Assembly (NCBI GenBank): GCA_019510125.1
Contig: JAEKKX010000017.1
Coordinates: 1-64,000 of the forward strand
DNA length: 64,000 bases
Reading direction: 5' to 3'
From: Lysobacterales bacterium
GTDB lineage: Bacteria; Pseudomonadota; Gammaproteobacteria; Xanthomonadales; Xanthomonadaceae
Below are positions 1-8,469 of the stretch, piece by piece. Made by a program: the position numbers and the translations under genes. The notes below the pieces were generated by a model. The model saw only the letters and a program-made list of their open reading frames with translations. It was not told the origin of the DNA and did no database searches. How positions within the stretch are numbered: position 1 is the stretch's first letter; each line of letters starts with the position of its first letter.

Positions 1-68
1 GGAATCCCGGCATCCGCTTCCTTAAGAATCTCGACGATCTGTGACTCCGTAAACCGACTCTTGCGCAT
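1..68 (-). CDS. IS3-family transposase OrfA, N-terminal fragment (cut by window edge)
   Basis: The reverse strand from the ATG at 68-66 reads MRKSRFTESQIVEILKEADA and continues off the left edge. This matches the opening of IS3-family OrfA proteins, the small helix-turn-helix subunit that binds the element's ends and is joined to OrfB by programmed frameshifting. A GGAGGT ribosome site lies at 78-73, 4 nt before the ATG. Only about 22 codons are visible, so I cannot tell whether the element is intact. Its terminal inverted repeat should lie between about 69 and 180, but the boundary is not resolved. Confidence 0.75.
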   Translation of the reverse strand, partial: MRKSRFTESQIVEILKEADAGI

Positions 69-187
69 GTGAACCTCCGTCAGGTCTATCCTGCCAGATG
101 TTCTCCTCTCGAACTGTCTCAGATCAGGGGAAGGCTACGGTCCCGCCCTGCGCTCCCGACCCTGGAGTGTTCCATATGGCCTAAGGG

Positions 188-221
188 ACAAAAAAAGAGC
201 CCGGCGGTTGCCGGGCTCTTT
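188..221 (-). terminator. Rho-independent terminator of the TonB receptor gene
   Basis: An 11-bp perfect stem (AAAGAGCCCGG / CCGGGCTCTTT, 194-204 and 211-221) encloses a 6-nt loop. On the minus strand it is followed by seven T (complement of 190-196). It begins about 20 bp after the receptor stop codon. Confidence 0.85.
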
Positions 222-242
222 CGTGTGCACATTGCAAATCGA

Positions 243-3104
243 TCAGTCGAACTTCCACTCGAACGAAGCGGAGATCTCGCGGCCGACGGGGCTGAAGGCG
301 CGCCAGAAGTACGGGTAGCTGTTGAAGCCGCCGTCCGCTGGGTGGTAGTTGTTGAAGATGTTGTTCACGTACAGCGCGATCGTCGCGTTGTCGGTGATCT
401 TCTTCGAGACGTTCGCGTTCCACAGGAAGTACGGCGCGATGCGGCCCGTTTCCTGCCAGTTCGGGACGCTGCCGTAGCGGGTCATGAACACGTTCGCGTT
501 CCAGTCGCCGCGGCTCCAGCCGGCCGAGCCGCGGATGCGGCTGCGGAAGTCGAAGTTGCCCGGATCGTCGCGGTAGTCGGTCTGGATCGGGTCGGTGGCG
601 AAGGACTGCAGTTCGTTCTTCAGGACGTGCGACCAGTCGAGCGAGAAGGCGAAGTTGCCGAAGCGCTCGGTGCCCAGGCGGTACTTGAACGAGGCGTCCA
701 GGCCCTTGACGCGCTGGTAGGCCTGGTTGACCGGACCGCTGCGGATGCCGACCACGCGGTCGGTCGGCTCGCCGGCCGCCGGTTCGCGGGTGACGCGGCT
801 GATGATTTCCTGGCAGAACGCCGAGTTGATGTCGAACTGGTAGGGCTGGCGCGTACGCGTCAGGCCAGTGCGGCAACCGCCTTCGGCGTCGAGGATGAAG
901 GTCGACGAGAGCGTGGTGACCGCGCCTTCGAGCTTGATGTCGTAGTAGTCGATCGACATCGACATCGCATCGGTGATGTCCCACACGAATCCGCCGGTGA
1001 ACGAACGGCCGGTTTCCTCGTGCAGGGTCGGCTCGCCGCGGCTGGTGGCGAACATCGAGTACGAGTAGGTCGTGCCCGTGCACTGGACCGCGCCCGACGG
1101 CGGGGGATTCGGCAGCGTGGCGTAGAGCCCGCCATCGAGGCAGCGGTACGTGTCGAGCGCGGTGCTGAAGCTGCCGCTGCCCTCGTTGTACACGTAGTGC
1201 ATGTCCGGAGCCTTGAAGCTGGTCGACAGGTTGCCGCGGATCAGCAGCGACTGGAACGGACGGTACTCCAGGCCGAGGGCCCAGGTACGGGCGTCGTCCA
1301 CCGCGGTGATGTCGTCGTACTTGTCGTAGCGCGCGGCGGCGCTGGCCTTCAACTGCGCGAAGATCGGAACGCTGAACTCGACGCCGAGTGCATAGCGGTC
1401 GCGATCGCCGCCGCCGTTGGTGCCGGTCAGGTTGTAGACCGTGCGGTTGGTGGGCAGGATGCCGTCGGGCGACTTCAGGTCGTAGCCCTGCTGGACGCCT
1501 TCGACGACGCCGGCGAAACCGACCGGACCGGCCGGCAGATCGAACAGGTCGCCGCTGAGCACGAAGCTGCCCTGGTTCACGTAGGACTCGGCTTCGTACT
1601 TCAGGGTCGAAGACATGCTCCGGTATTCCTGAGGCGTGATCGGGCGGTACCAGCGATCGAGGTTGATCAGGTAGCGCGGCGTGCCGGTCGTGTTCAGGCG
1701 CGGACCATAGAAGAAGTCGGTAACCGCGGAACCGTCGAGGCGGGGACGGGTGCGCGTCGCCTTGTAGTCGGCGCGGCCGAGGGTCAGGTCCCAGTCGAAG
1801 CGGTCGGCGATGGTGCCGCGCAGGCCGAACGCGAGGTCGAACGACTTCTCGTCGAACTTCTGCAGGGTGTTCTCGATGCCGCCCACTTCCTGCGGCGTGA
1901 GGATGCGCTGCGTGGTGACGGTCGTGTTGATCGTCGGATTGGTCGCGAAGAAGGTCTGGGTCACGCCGACGCCGTCGGTGTGCGGGCCCAGGATGGCTTC
2001 GACGCCGCCGGTCAGCTCGGACTTGGAGTGGTAGGCCATCAGGCTCGCCCAGGCCTCCATGCCGTTGTCGAAGTTCCAGTTGCCGAACACGTAACCGGAG
2101 AGGTCGTTGTTGCCGTTGGTGATGCTCTGGTAGCCGACGTCCTTCCAGTAGCCGCAGGCGTTGCCCAGCGTGCGGACGGTGTTGTTGCTCAGCAACTGGC
2201 GGAACGTCCAGTCGACGTACTCGCCGCCGAAACGGTCACAGGTGCCGGCCGGAGGCGCGAAATAGGAGTTGGCGCCACCGGCGGAGCGGCTGATGCGCAG
2301 CGTGCTGACCGGCTGGTTGCCGACGACGGCCGGCGGCAGCGGGTTGTCGGCGCGCGAATCCATGAAATCGCGCTGGTACGCGTAGATGGGCTCGTCGTTG
2401 AAGTACTCGAGCGCGTAGGTCACGCTCCAGTTGTCGCCGGTCTTGCCGCCGACCCACTGCAGGTCGGCGAAGTCGCCGCCGCCGGTGGTGGTGGTGCCGG
2501 TGCGGAGCTTGAAGTCGTCGCCGTTGAAGTTCTTCTTCAGGACGACGTTGATCACGCCCGCGACCGCGTCGGAGCCGTAGATCGCCGAAGCGCCGCCGCT
2601 GAGGATCTCGATGCGCTCGACCGCGGCGGTGGGGATGTTCCCGAAGTTCTGGAAGTTGCTCTGGCCGTTGTACGGGAACGGATAGTCGGCGGCGCGACGG
2701 CCGTTGATCAGGAGCAGGGTGCGACCGGCGCCGAGGCCGCGCAGGTTCACCGGCGTGCCGTTCGGCGTGAAGCCGCCGGCGGAATTCAGTTCGTTCTGCG
2801 AAGAGCCGGCATTCTGGGTGATCGTCTGCAGGGTCTGGGCGACCGTGACGAAGCCTTCCTGTTCCAGCTGGGTCGACGAGATCACCGTCACCGGCGACGG
2901 ACCCTCGACTTCGGAGCGCTTGATGCGGCTGCCGACGACTTCGATCTTGTCGAGGTTCTGCTGGCTCGCCTCGGTGTTGTTCTGTTCGGCCGGCTTCTCG
3001 TCCTTCGCTTCCTGCGCGAGGGCCATGCCCGAGACCAGGAAGGAGGCGAGGATGGCGCAAGTGAGCGGGCTGCGCCGCAGTCGGCGCGGTTCGTGAAGAG
3101 TCAT
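243..3104 (-). CDS. TonB-dependent outer-membrane receptor
   Basis: A 953-residue outer-membrane receptor that would import a substrate with energy from TonB-ExbBD. Residues 1-30 form a signal peptide ending ALA. A short linker contains IEVVGSR (54-60), the usual lead-in to the plug. The plug spans about 66-191 and includes LRGLGAGRTLLLINGRR and YGSDAVAGVINVVLKK. The rest is a long beta-barrel typical of the large oligomer-type receptors common in Xanthomonadaceae. The last residues are FEWKFD, so the chain ends in Asp rather than the usual Phe. No transporter or hydrolase gene lies beside it, so the substrate is unknown. A strong terminator follows the gene, and it diverges from mrp across a 268-bp spacer. 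Confidence 0.9.
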   Translation of the reverse strand: MTLHEPRRLRRSPLTCAILASFLVSGMALAQEAKDEKPAEQNNTEASQQNLDKIEVVGSRIKRSEVEGPSPVTVISSTQLEQEGFVTVAQTLQTITQNAGSSQNELNSAGGFTPNGTPVNLRGLGAGRTLLLINGRRAADYPFPYNGQSNFQNFGNIPTAAVERIEILSGGASAIYGSDAVAGVINVVLKKNFNGDDFKLRTGTTTTGGGDFADLQWVGGKTGDNWSVTYALEYFNDEPIYAYQRDFMDSRADNPLPPAVVGNQPVSTLRISRSAGGANSYFAPPAGTCDRFGGEYVDWTFRQLLSNNTVRTLGNACGYWKDVGYQSITNGNNDLSGYVFGNWNFDNGMEAWASLMAYHSKSELTGGVEAILGPHTDGVGVTQTFFATNPTINTTVTTQRILTPQEVGGIENTLQKFDEKSFDLAFGLRGTIADRFDWDLTLGRADYKATRTRPRLDGSAVTDFFYGPRLNTTGTPRYLINLDRWYRPITPQEYRSMSSTLKYEAESYVNQGSFVLSGDLFDLPAGPVGFAGVVEGVQQGYDLKSPDGILPTNRTVYNLTGTNGGGDRDRYALGVEFSVPIFAQLKASAAARYDKYDDITAVDDARTWALGLEYRPFQSLLIRGNLSTSFKAPDMHYVYNEGSGSFSTALDTYRCLDGGLYATLPNPPPSGAVQCTGTTYSYSMFATSRGEPTLHEETGRSFTGGFVWDITDAMSMSIDYYDIKLEGAVTTLSSTFILDAEGGCRTGLTRTRQPYQFDINSAFCQEIISRVTREPAAGEPTDRVVGIRSGPVNQAYQRVKGLDASFKYRLGTERFGNFAFSLDWSHVLKNELQSFATDPIQTDYRDDPGNFDFRSRIRGSAGWSRGDWNANVFMTRYGSVPNWQETGRIAPYFLWNANVSKKITDNATIALYVNNIFNNYHPADGGFNSYPYFWRAFSPVGREISASFEWKFD

Positions 3105-3372
3105 GTTGTCCCCGTTGTTGTAGGTCTAACCACTAAGTGCGGACCGGCAACCCCTGAGCCCGGCCCAGACCTGAAGTTAACATGGCGTTAATGGGGATGT
3201 CATGTGTCTGTGCTGGGCCGCCAGAATCGGTCATGGCCCCCCTCGGACGGGGCTTCCCGTCCCGGGTCGGGTCCGGGGCCGGAGGCCCGCCGGGACTGCG
3301 CGGAGCCGGCCTTGGCGGGGCCGGCCGCGGGGCAGGTTGGCGGTCTTCGCCTCCCCCGGCGACAATGCCCGC
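3105..3372. promoter_or_regulatory. Divergent spacer, TonB receptor / mrp
   Basis: This 268-bp spacer must hold promoters for both genes. One structured site stands out: a TTAAC-N5-GTTAA dyad at 3177-3191, 73 bp upstream of the receptor start. It could be an operator, but no regulator can be named. The right half is very GC-rich (3240-3360) and shows no gene-like reading frame. Confidence 0.3.
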
Positions 3373-4239
3373 ATGAATACGCCCCCCCGTCTCCCCGCCC
3401 ACGCCGTCCAGCCCGGCCTCGCCCCGCTGCCGCAGGTCCGCAACCTGATCGCCGTGGGCTCCGGCAAGGGGGGGGTGGGCAAGTCCACCACCGCCGTCAA
3501 CCTGGCCGTCGCCCTGGCCGACCTGGGGTACCGGGTCGGGGTGCTCGACGCCGACATCTACGGCCCCAGCATCCCGACCATGCTGGGCCTGGACGGCCGC
3601 CCGGACAGCCCGGACGGCAAGTCGATCGTGCCGATGCGCGCCCACGGGGTCGAGACGATGTCGATCGGCTTCCTGGTGGAGCAGGACACGCCGATGATCT
3701 GGCGCGGGCCGATGGCGACGTCGGCGCTGACCCAGTTGCTCAACGACACCCGCTGGGGCGACGCCGAGGGCGGCGGCCTGGACGTGCTGGTGGTCGATCT
3801 GCCGCCGGGCACGGGCGACATCCAGCTCACCCTCGCGCAGAAGATACCGGTGGCCGGCGCGGTCATCGTCACCACGCCGCAGGACGTGGCCACGCTCGAT
3901 GCGCGCAAGGCGCTCAAGATGTTCGAGAAGGTCAACGTGCCCGTGCTGGGGCTGGTCGAGAACATGGCCCAGCACGTGTGCTCCAACTGCGGCCACGTCG
4001 AGCACCTGTTCGGCAGCGGCGGCGGCGAGCGCATGGCGGCGCAGTACGGCGTGCCGCTGCTGGGCGCGCTGCCGCTGGAGATCGATATCCGCGAACAGGG
4101 CGACGCCGGCACCCCGGTGGTGCGCGCCATACCTGACGGCGCCGCGGCGGCGGCCTATCGCGCCGTCGCCACGCGGTTGCTGGAAGCGCTGCAGGCGCGC
4201 CCGCGCGTGCGCGCGGGTATCGACGCCAGCCTGGTCTGA
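3373..4239 (+). CDS. apbC: Mrp/ApbC iron-sulfur cluster carrier ATPase
   Basis: A P-loop scaffold or carrier that binds an iron-sulfur cluster and delivers it to apo-proteins in the cytoplasm. The deviant Walker A GSGKGGVGKST lies at 29-39. The ADIYGPSIPTMLG switch region and the DLPPGTGDIQLTL Walker B-like segment follow. The CxxC that bridges the cluster between subunits is C203/C206 (HVCSNCGH). At 288 residues it lacks the N-terminal DUF59 (MIP18-like) domain that many Mrp proteins carry. I chose the ATG at 3373 because upstream codons are low-complexity GC-rich sequence with no family similarity. No clear Shine-Dalgarno site is visible. Confidence 0.92.
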   Translation: MNTPPRLPAHAVQPGLAPLPQVRNLIAVGSGKGGVGKSTTAVNLAVALADLGYRVGVLDADIYGPSIPTMLGLDGRPDSPDGKSIVPMRAHGVETMSIGFLVEQDTPMIWRGPMATSALTQLLNDTRWGDAEGGGLDVLVVDLPPGTGDIQLTLAQKIPVAGAVIVTTPQDVATLDARKALKMFEKVNVPVLGLVENMAQHVCSNCGHVEHLFGSGGGERMAAQYGVPLLGALPLEIDIREQGDAGTPVVRAIPDGAAAAAYRAVATRLLEALQARPRVRAGIDASLV

Positions 4240-4546
4240 TCGCGGATTTCGGATTGCGGATTGCGGCAGTCGCATCGCGCATTCGCTGGCGTGTGCGCAT
4301 CGATTCTTCATACTGTTTCCGTGCCGTTTTCCTTGACGTCGATCGCCCCTTCCGGCGCGATCCGCCCGTTGTCCTGCTGTGGCGTCGTCACCGTCGACAT
4401 CTGCACGCCCCGTTCTGGCGTCCATGGGATGCCGGCGGCTTCCGGCCCGCGACGCCCCGCAGGTCCCGGAAAGGCCCGCGCCGGGGGCGCATCCCGTAGA
4501 ATGGCGGCCCGTCCCCAACACGGTCCGCACGGGCCCGGAACACCGC
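4240..4546. other. 307-bp intergenic region, mrp to dcd
   Basis: Short direct repeats (GGATTGCGG twice, 4253-4268) follow the mrp stop. The only other sign is a TAGAAT hexamer at 4497-4502, 45 bp before the dcd ATG, which may be its -10 box. No convincing -35 box or gene is seen. Confidence 0.4.
4497..4502 (+). promoter_or_regulatory. Possible -10 box for dcd
   Basis: TAGAAT within a GC-rich spacer, 44 bp before the dcd start. No recognisable -35 element is present, so this is tentative. Confidence 0.3.
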
Positions 4547-5116
4547 ATGAGCATCAAGAGCGACCGCTGGATTCGCCGGATGGCCGAGGCCCACGGCATG
4601 ATCGAGCCGTTCGAGCCGGGCCAGGTCAAGCACGCCGCCGACGGCCAGCGCATCGTCAGCTACGGCACGTCCAGCTACGGCTACGACGTGCGCTGCTCGC
4701 GCGAGTTCAAGATCTTCACCAACATCAACTCCACGATCGTCGACCCCAAGCAGTTCGACAGCGGCAGTTTCGTCGACATCGAGGGCGATTTCTGCGTGAT
4801 CCCGCCGAATTCGTTCGCCCTGGCGCGCACGGTCGAGTACTTCCGCATTCCGCGCGACGTGCTGGTGGTCTGCCTCGGCAAGAGCACCTACGCCCGCTGC
4901 GGCATCATCGTCAACGTGACCCCGCTGGAACCGGAGTGGGAAGGCCACGTCACCCTCGAATTCAGCAACACCACGCCGCTGCCGGCGCGCATCTACGCCA
5001 ACGAGGGCGTGGCGCAGATGCTGTTCTTCCAGTCGGACGAGGTCTGCGAGACGTCCTATCGCGACCGCGGCGGCAAGTACCAGGGCCAGACCGGCGTCAC
5101 CCTGCCGCGGACCTGA
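4547..5116 (+). CDS. dcd: dCTP deaminase
   Basis: Deaminates dCTP to dUTP, feeding dUTPase and thymidylate synthesis. It is 189 residues, the usual length. The nucleotide-binding segment KSTYAR (112-117) and catalytic Glu138 in [19 protein letters not shown] are present, followed by [12 protein letters not shown] near the end. The start [13 protein letters not shown] is typical for the family. It is the first of three same-strand genes (dcd, RDD, sulfotransferase) with spacers of 43 and 19 bp, so they may be co-transcribed, although the products are not functionally linked. Confidence 0.96.
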   Translation: MSIKSDRWIRRMAEAHGMIEPFEPGQVKHAADGQRIVSYGTSSYGYDVRCSREFKIFTNINSTIVDPKQFDSGSFVDIEGDFCVIPPNSFALARTVEYFRIPRDVLVVCLGKSTYARCGIIVNVTPLEPEWEGHVTLEFSNTTPLPARIYANEGVAQMLFFQSDEVCETSYRDRGGKYQGQTGVTLPRT

Positions 5117-5159
5117 GTCGCGGTCCGCTCCGCCCCAGACACGCAAGAGGAATCGCGCC

Positions 5160-5672
5160 ATGGACGAACCGAATCCCTACCGCAGTCCCGAGGCGCGCAT
5201 CGTCGGCCAGGCCGCCGCGTCCGATCTCGCCGGTCTCGGCGAGCGGCTGGCGGCGGCGCTCCTCGACGGCCTGATGCTGCTGCTGATCAACCTCCCGCTG
5301 ATGTACGTCGGCGGCTATTTCCGCGCGGTGTTCGACGCCGCCGCCATCGGTGCGCAGCCGCCTTTCAGCCTCGTGCTCACCTGGGCCGGCATCGGCCTGG
5401 CGATCTTCCTGCTGGTGCAGGGCTATCCGCTGGCGGCCTGGGGCCAGACCTGGGGCAAGCGCATCCTCGGCATCCGCATCGCCGACCTGCAGGGCGGCAA
5501 GCCGTCGTTCGCCACCCTGCTGCTGCGCCGCTACGCGCCGATGCAGGTCGTGTCGCTGATCCCGGTGCTCGGCATGCTGCTGGTCTGGGTCGACATCCTG
5601 ATGATCTTCCGCCGCGACCGGCGCTGCGCGCACGATCTCATCGCGGGCACCCGCGTGATCAAGGTCGGCTGA
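5160..5672 (+). CDS. RDD family inner-membrane protein
   Basis: 170 residues with an RDD domain: GERLAAALLDGLMLLL (R29 and D36) opens the first membrane helix (about 33-55). A second helix lies near 77-98, and GQTWGKRILGIRIAD (about 97-112) is the characteristic loop. A third helix, VVSLIPVLGMLLVWVDILMIF, precedes the RRDRRCAHDLIAGT end. RDD proteins are poorly characterised, and some take part in ion or sodium transport. No specific role can be assigned here. AGAGGA stands 9 bp before the ATG. Confidence 0.85.
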   Translation: MDEPNPYRSPEARIVGQAAASDLAGLGERLAAALLDGLMLLLINLPLMYVGGYFRAVFDAAAIGAQPPFSLVLTWAGIGLAIFLLVQGYPLAAWGQTWGKRILGIRIADLQGGKPSFATLLLRRYAPMQVVSLIPVLGMLLVWVDILMIFRRDRRCAHDLIAGTRVIKVG

Positions 5673-5691
5673 GGCCGACGGGGACGAACCG

Positions 5692-7452
5692 ATGAGCGCA
5701 TTCGCCGATCGCCTGCAGCAGGTCTACGGCCTGCTGCAGCAGGGAAGGACGGTCGAGGCCGGGCTGGCGCTGGCGCCGCTGCTGCAGGAGTTCCCGCGCG
5801 AGCCGGCGGTGTACCGCGCGCTGGCGACCGTGCAGCAGATGGCCGGCCGCCACGACGACGCCGTCGAGGCCATGCGCCGCGCGATCCTGATGGCGCCGCG
5901 CGACGTGAACCTGCAGGCGGACCTCGGCCAGACCTTGGCCGCGGCCGGCCGCACCGACGAAGCGATCGCTGCGTTCTCGCAGGCGGTGGCCCTGCAGCCG
6001 GATTTCGCCGCGGGCTGGTACCTGCTGGGCATGACCGCCTACGGCGTCGGCCGCGACCGCGAGGCGCTGGACGCGCTGCGGCGCGCCGCGGCACTGGCCC
6101 CGGACCACCCGCAGGTGCTGCACGCGCTGGCCGAGACCGGGTTCGCGCTCGAACGGTTCGCCGAAGCGCTGCCGCTGTACGAGCGCCTCGCCGCTTCGGC
6201 GGGCGCGCCCGATCCGGGCGTCGAACTGCGGCGTTCTCAGTGCCTTCGCCGGACCGGTACGCCGGAGCGCGCGCTGCCGCTGATCGAGGCCGCGCTGCTG
6301 CGGTTCCCGGACTACGCGCCGCTGTGGCTGGAACTGGGCGGCGTCCAGGAGGATCTCGGCGCGGCCGACGACGCGCTCGCCGCGTACCGGCGGGCGCATG
6401 CGCTGGCGCCCGAGTGGGGCGACCCGATCGGTTCGGCGATCGCGCTGGGCCGCGAGGTCGCGCCCGAGGCGCTGGTGCGCACCGCCGAAACGCTGGCCGC
6501 GAATCCGGAGACGCCCGCGCCCCAGCGCGCATTCCTGCATCACGCGCTCGGCAAGCGCGAGGACGCGCGCGGCGAGCACGCCGCCGCCGCGAACCACTGG
6601 ACGCAGGCGAACCGGCTGCGCCGCGACCTGCAGGGCGGGTTCGATCGCGACGACTATGCCGCGAAGGTCGACGCCGCCATCGCCGCGTTCACGCCGGAGG
6701 CGCTGCAGTCGCGGCGTGGCCGGGCCCTGCGCGACGAACGCCCGCTGTTCGTGCTCGGCATGCCGCGCAGCGGCACCACGCTGATCGAGCAGATCCTCGC
6801 GGCGCATCCGCAGGCGTTCGGCTGCGGCGAGCGCAGCGGCATCGTCGAGATCGCGCAGGCGCTGCCACTCGAGACAGGCGCGGACTGGCCGCAGCGGCTC
6901 GCCGACGTGCCCGCGGACTGGCTGCGACGCCGGGCCGAGGCCTACCTGGCCGATGCGGGCGACGCTGCGGAGGGCGCCTCGCGGCTGGTGGACAAACAGC
7001 CGTACAACTTCGAGCACGTCGGCCTGATCGCGATGCTGTTCGCCGACGCGCGCATCGTGTGGTGCCGGCGCGATCCGCGCGACGTCGGGCTGTCGATCTT
7101 CAGCGAAAGTTTTTCGCCGCAGGCGACCTACGCCACCGACCTCGACGACATCGCCTTCATGATCGAGCAGCAGGCGCGCTGGATGCGCCACTGGCAGACG
7201 GTGTCGCCGCTGCCGATCCTCGAACTGCGCTACGAGGACGTGGTCGCCGACACCGAGGCCCAGATCCGCCGCCTGGTCGACTTCGCCGGCCTGCCCTGGG
7301 ATGACCGCTGCCTGGCGTTCCACGCCAGCGGACGCGCAGTGCAGACGCTCAGCCGCTGGCAGGTGCGCCAGCCGGTCCACGCCCGTTCGGTCGGGCGCTG
7401 GCGCCACTACGCGCCGTGGTTCGATGCCGGCGTCACGGCTTCTGATACGTGA
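5692..7452 (+). CDS. TPR-repeat sulfotransferase
   Basis: 586 residues in two parts. Residues 1 to about 330 are tetratricopeptide repeats (for example AVYRALATVQQMAGRHDDAV). The C-terminal half is a sulfotransferase domain. The 5'-phosphosulfate loop LFVLGMPRSGTTLIEQI has M357-PRSGTT-363. The later WCRRDPRDVGLSIF matches the 3'-phosphate region, and LRYEDVVADTEAQIRRLVDFAGLPWD is a conserved tail motif. It probably transfers sulfate from PAPS to a protein or other acceptor, and the acceptor is unknown. The last 20 bp overlap the convergent gene at 7433-7747. Confidence 0.88.
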   Translation: MSAFADRLQQVYGLLQQGRTVEAGLALAPLLQEFPREPAVYRALATVQQMAGRHDDAVEAMRRAILMAPRDVNLQADLGQTLAAAGRTDEAIAAFSQAVALQPDFAAGWYLLGMTAYGVGRDREALDALRRAAALAPDHPQVLHALAETGFALERFAEALPLYERLAASAGAPDPGVELRRSQCLRRTGTPERALPLIEAALLRFPDYAPLWLELGGVQEDLGAADDALAAYRRAHALAPEWGDPIGSAIALGREVAPEALVRTAETLAANPETPAPQRAFLHHALGKREDARGEHAAAANHWTQANRLRRDLQGGFDRDDYAAKVDAAIAAFTPEALQSRRGRALRDERPLFVLGMPRSGTTLIEQILAAHPQAFGCGERSGIVEIAQALPLETGADWPQRLADVPADWLRRRAEAYLADAGDAAEGASRLVDKQPYNFEHVGLIAMLFADARIVWCRRDPRDVGLSIFSESFSPQATYATDLDDIAFMIEQQARWMRHWQTVSPLPILELRYEDVVADTEAQIRRLVDFAGLPWDDRCLAFHASGRAVQTLSRWQVRQPVHARSVGRWRHYAPWFDAGVTASDT

Positions 7453-7747
7453 CGAAGAAGCCCTGCAGGTCGCCGTTCTCGATGTACGGTTCGACGCTCA
7501 CGACCTTGTAGCCGTATTTCGCGAACGCGCTGTGCGCGCGGGTCAGGCCGTTGGCCGCGCCCTGGTTGCGCATGCCCCAGGTCGCTTCGACCCACACGGT
7601 CACGGCGGGCAGGTTGGCCGCCTGGGCTTCTTCGGCGACGGTCTCGGGTTTCTTCGCGAACACGCCGGCCGAGGCGGGCGAGGCGGCGACGAGGCTCGCG
7701 ACGGCGAGCAGGGCGGAACAGGCGGCGATGCGGATGGCGTGGCGCAT
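7433..7747 (-). CDS. Small secreted protein of unknown function
   Basis: 104 residues with a signal peptide (MRHAIRIAACSALLAVASLV...ASA, cleaved near 27). The mature part is about 77 residues with a WVEATWGMRNQGAANGLTRAH core and ends DLQGFFVTYQKP. I do not recognise the family. GGAG lies 8 bp before the ATG. It is tail-to-tail with the sulfotransferase gene, sharing 20 bp, and follows the pxp operon after a 65-bp spacer, so it could be read from that operon's far end. Confidence 0.7.
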   Translation of the reverse strand: MRHAIRIAACSALLAVASLVAASPASAGVFAKKPETVAEEAQAANLPAVTVWVEATWGMRNQGAANGLTRAHSAFAKYGYKVVSVEPYIENGDLQGFFVTYQKP

Positions 7748-7812
7748 GGAAGTTCTCCAGTGGGGCGGCAGGCTGCGGGATCAGCCGGCAGCGGGTTCAA
7801 CAGGCCGCGGGA

Positions 7813-8469
7813 TCAGCACGTCGTGCCTGCGGCGAAGTGCAGGTCGTCTTCGGTGCGCAGCGCGGTCTCGACGACGAGGCGCAGGCCGGCGACCATGGTC
7901 TCCAACGGCATCCCGACCCGGCCTGAACGCCGCGCCGCCGCGCCTGCCGACTGCGGCACGTGGACGAACCCGCCGCGCGGGCGGCCCGGTTCCGCCGCCA
8001 GCGCATGCATGAGCACGTAGAAGACGTGATTGCAGACGAAGCCGCCGGCGCTCATCGACAGCTCCGCGGCAATGCCGGCGTCGCGCAGTGCGACCAGCGC
8101 CGCCTTCACCGGCAGGGTCGTGAAGTAGGCGTCGGGCGCGCCGGTCACGCAGGGCACGTCGACGGGCTGCGCGCCGTCGTTGTCGGGGATGCGCGCGTCG
8201 ATGAGGTTGACCGCCACCCGTTCGAGCGACAGCGCATCGCGGCTGCCGGCGAGGCCGACGCACAGCACGAGCGCCGGGCGGTGGCGATCGAGCGCATCCA
8301 GCAGCGCCGCCGCGCCGCGGCCGAACGCGGTGGGCAGTCGCACCGCCTCGATGCGATGGCCGCCGACGACCTCGCCGTGCAGGCGCCTGGCGGCCTCCCA
8401 GCTCGGGTTGTCCGCGGCGCCGTCGAACGGATCGAAGCCGGTCAGCAGCACGACGGGCGCGCGGCTCAC
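7813..8469 (-). CDS. pcp: Pyroglutamyl-peptidase I
   Basis: A cytoplasmic cysteine peptidase (family C15) that removes N-terminal pyroglutamate from peptides. It is 218 residues, the family's normal size. Catalytic triad: Glu83 (LSLERVAVNL), Cys146 (SAGGFVCNHVFY) and His170 (GGFVHVPQ). The start is a GTG at 8469, supported by GGAGG just upstream and by MSRAPVVLLTGFDPF matching the family's opening. That GTG overlaps the DUF979 stop by 4 nt. Being last in an operon with the 5-oxoprolinase genes, it would supply free 5-oxoproline to PxpABC. Confidence 0.95.
   Translation of the reverse strand: MSRAPVVLLTGFDPFDGAADNPSWEAARRLHGEVVGGHRIEAVRLPTAFGRGAAALLDALDRHRPALVLCVGLAGSRDALSLERVAVNLIDARIPDNDGAQPVDVPCVTGAPDAYFTTLPVKAALVALRDAGIAAELSMSAGGFVCNHVFYVLMHALAAEPGRPRGGFVHVPQSAGAAARRSGRVGMPLETMVAGLRLVVETALRTEDDLHFAAGTTC

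Noticed and set aside
69..3191. Plus-strand reading frame of about 1040 codons opposite the TonB receptor
   Set aside because: It is a shadow of the minus-strand gene: low complexity Arg/Val/Ala composition, no family, while the minus strand has a signal peptide, plug and terminator.
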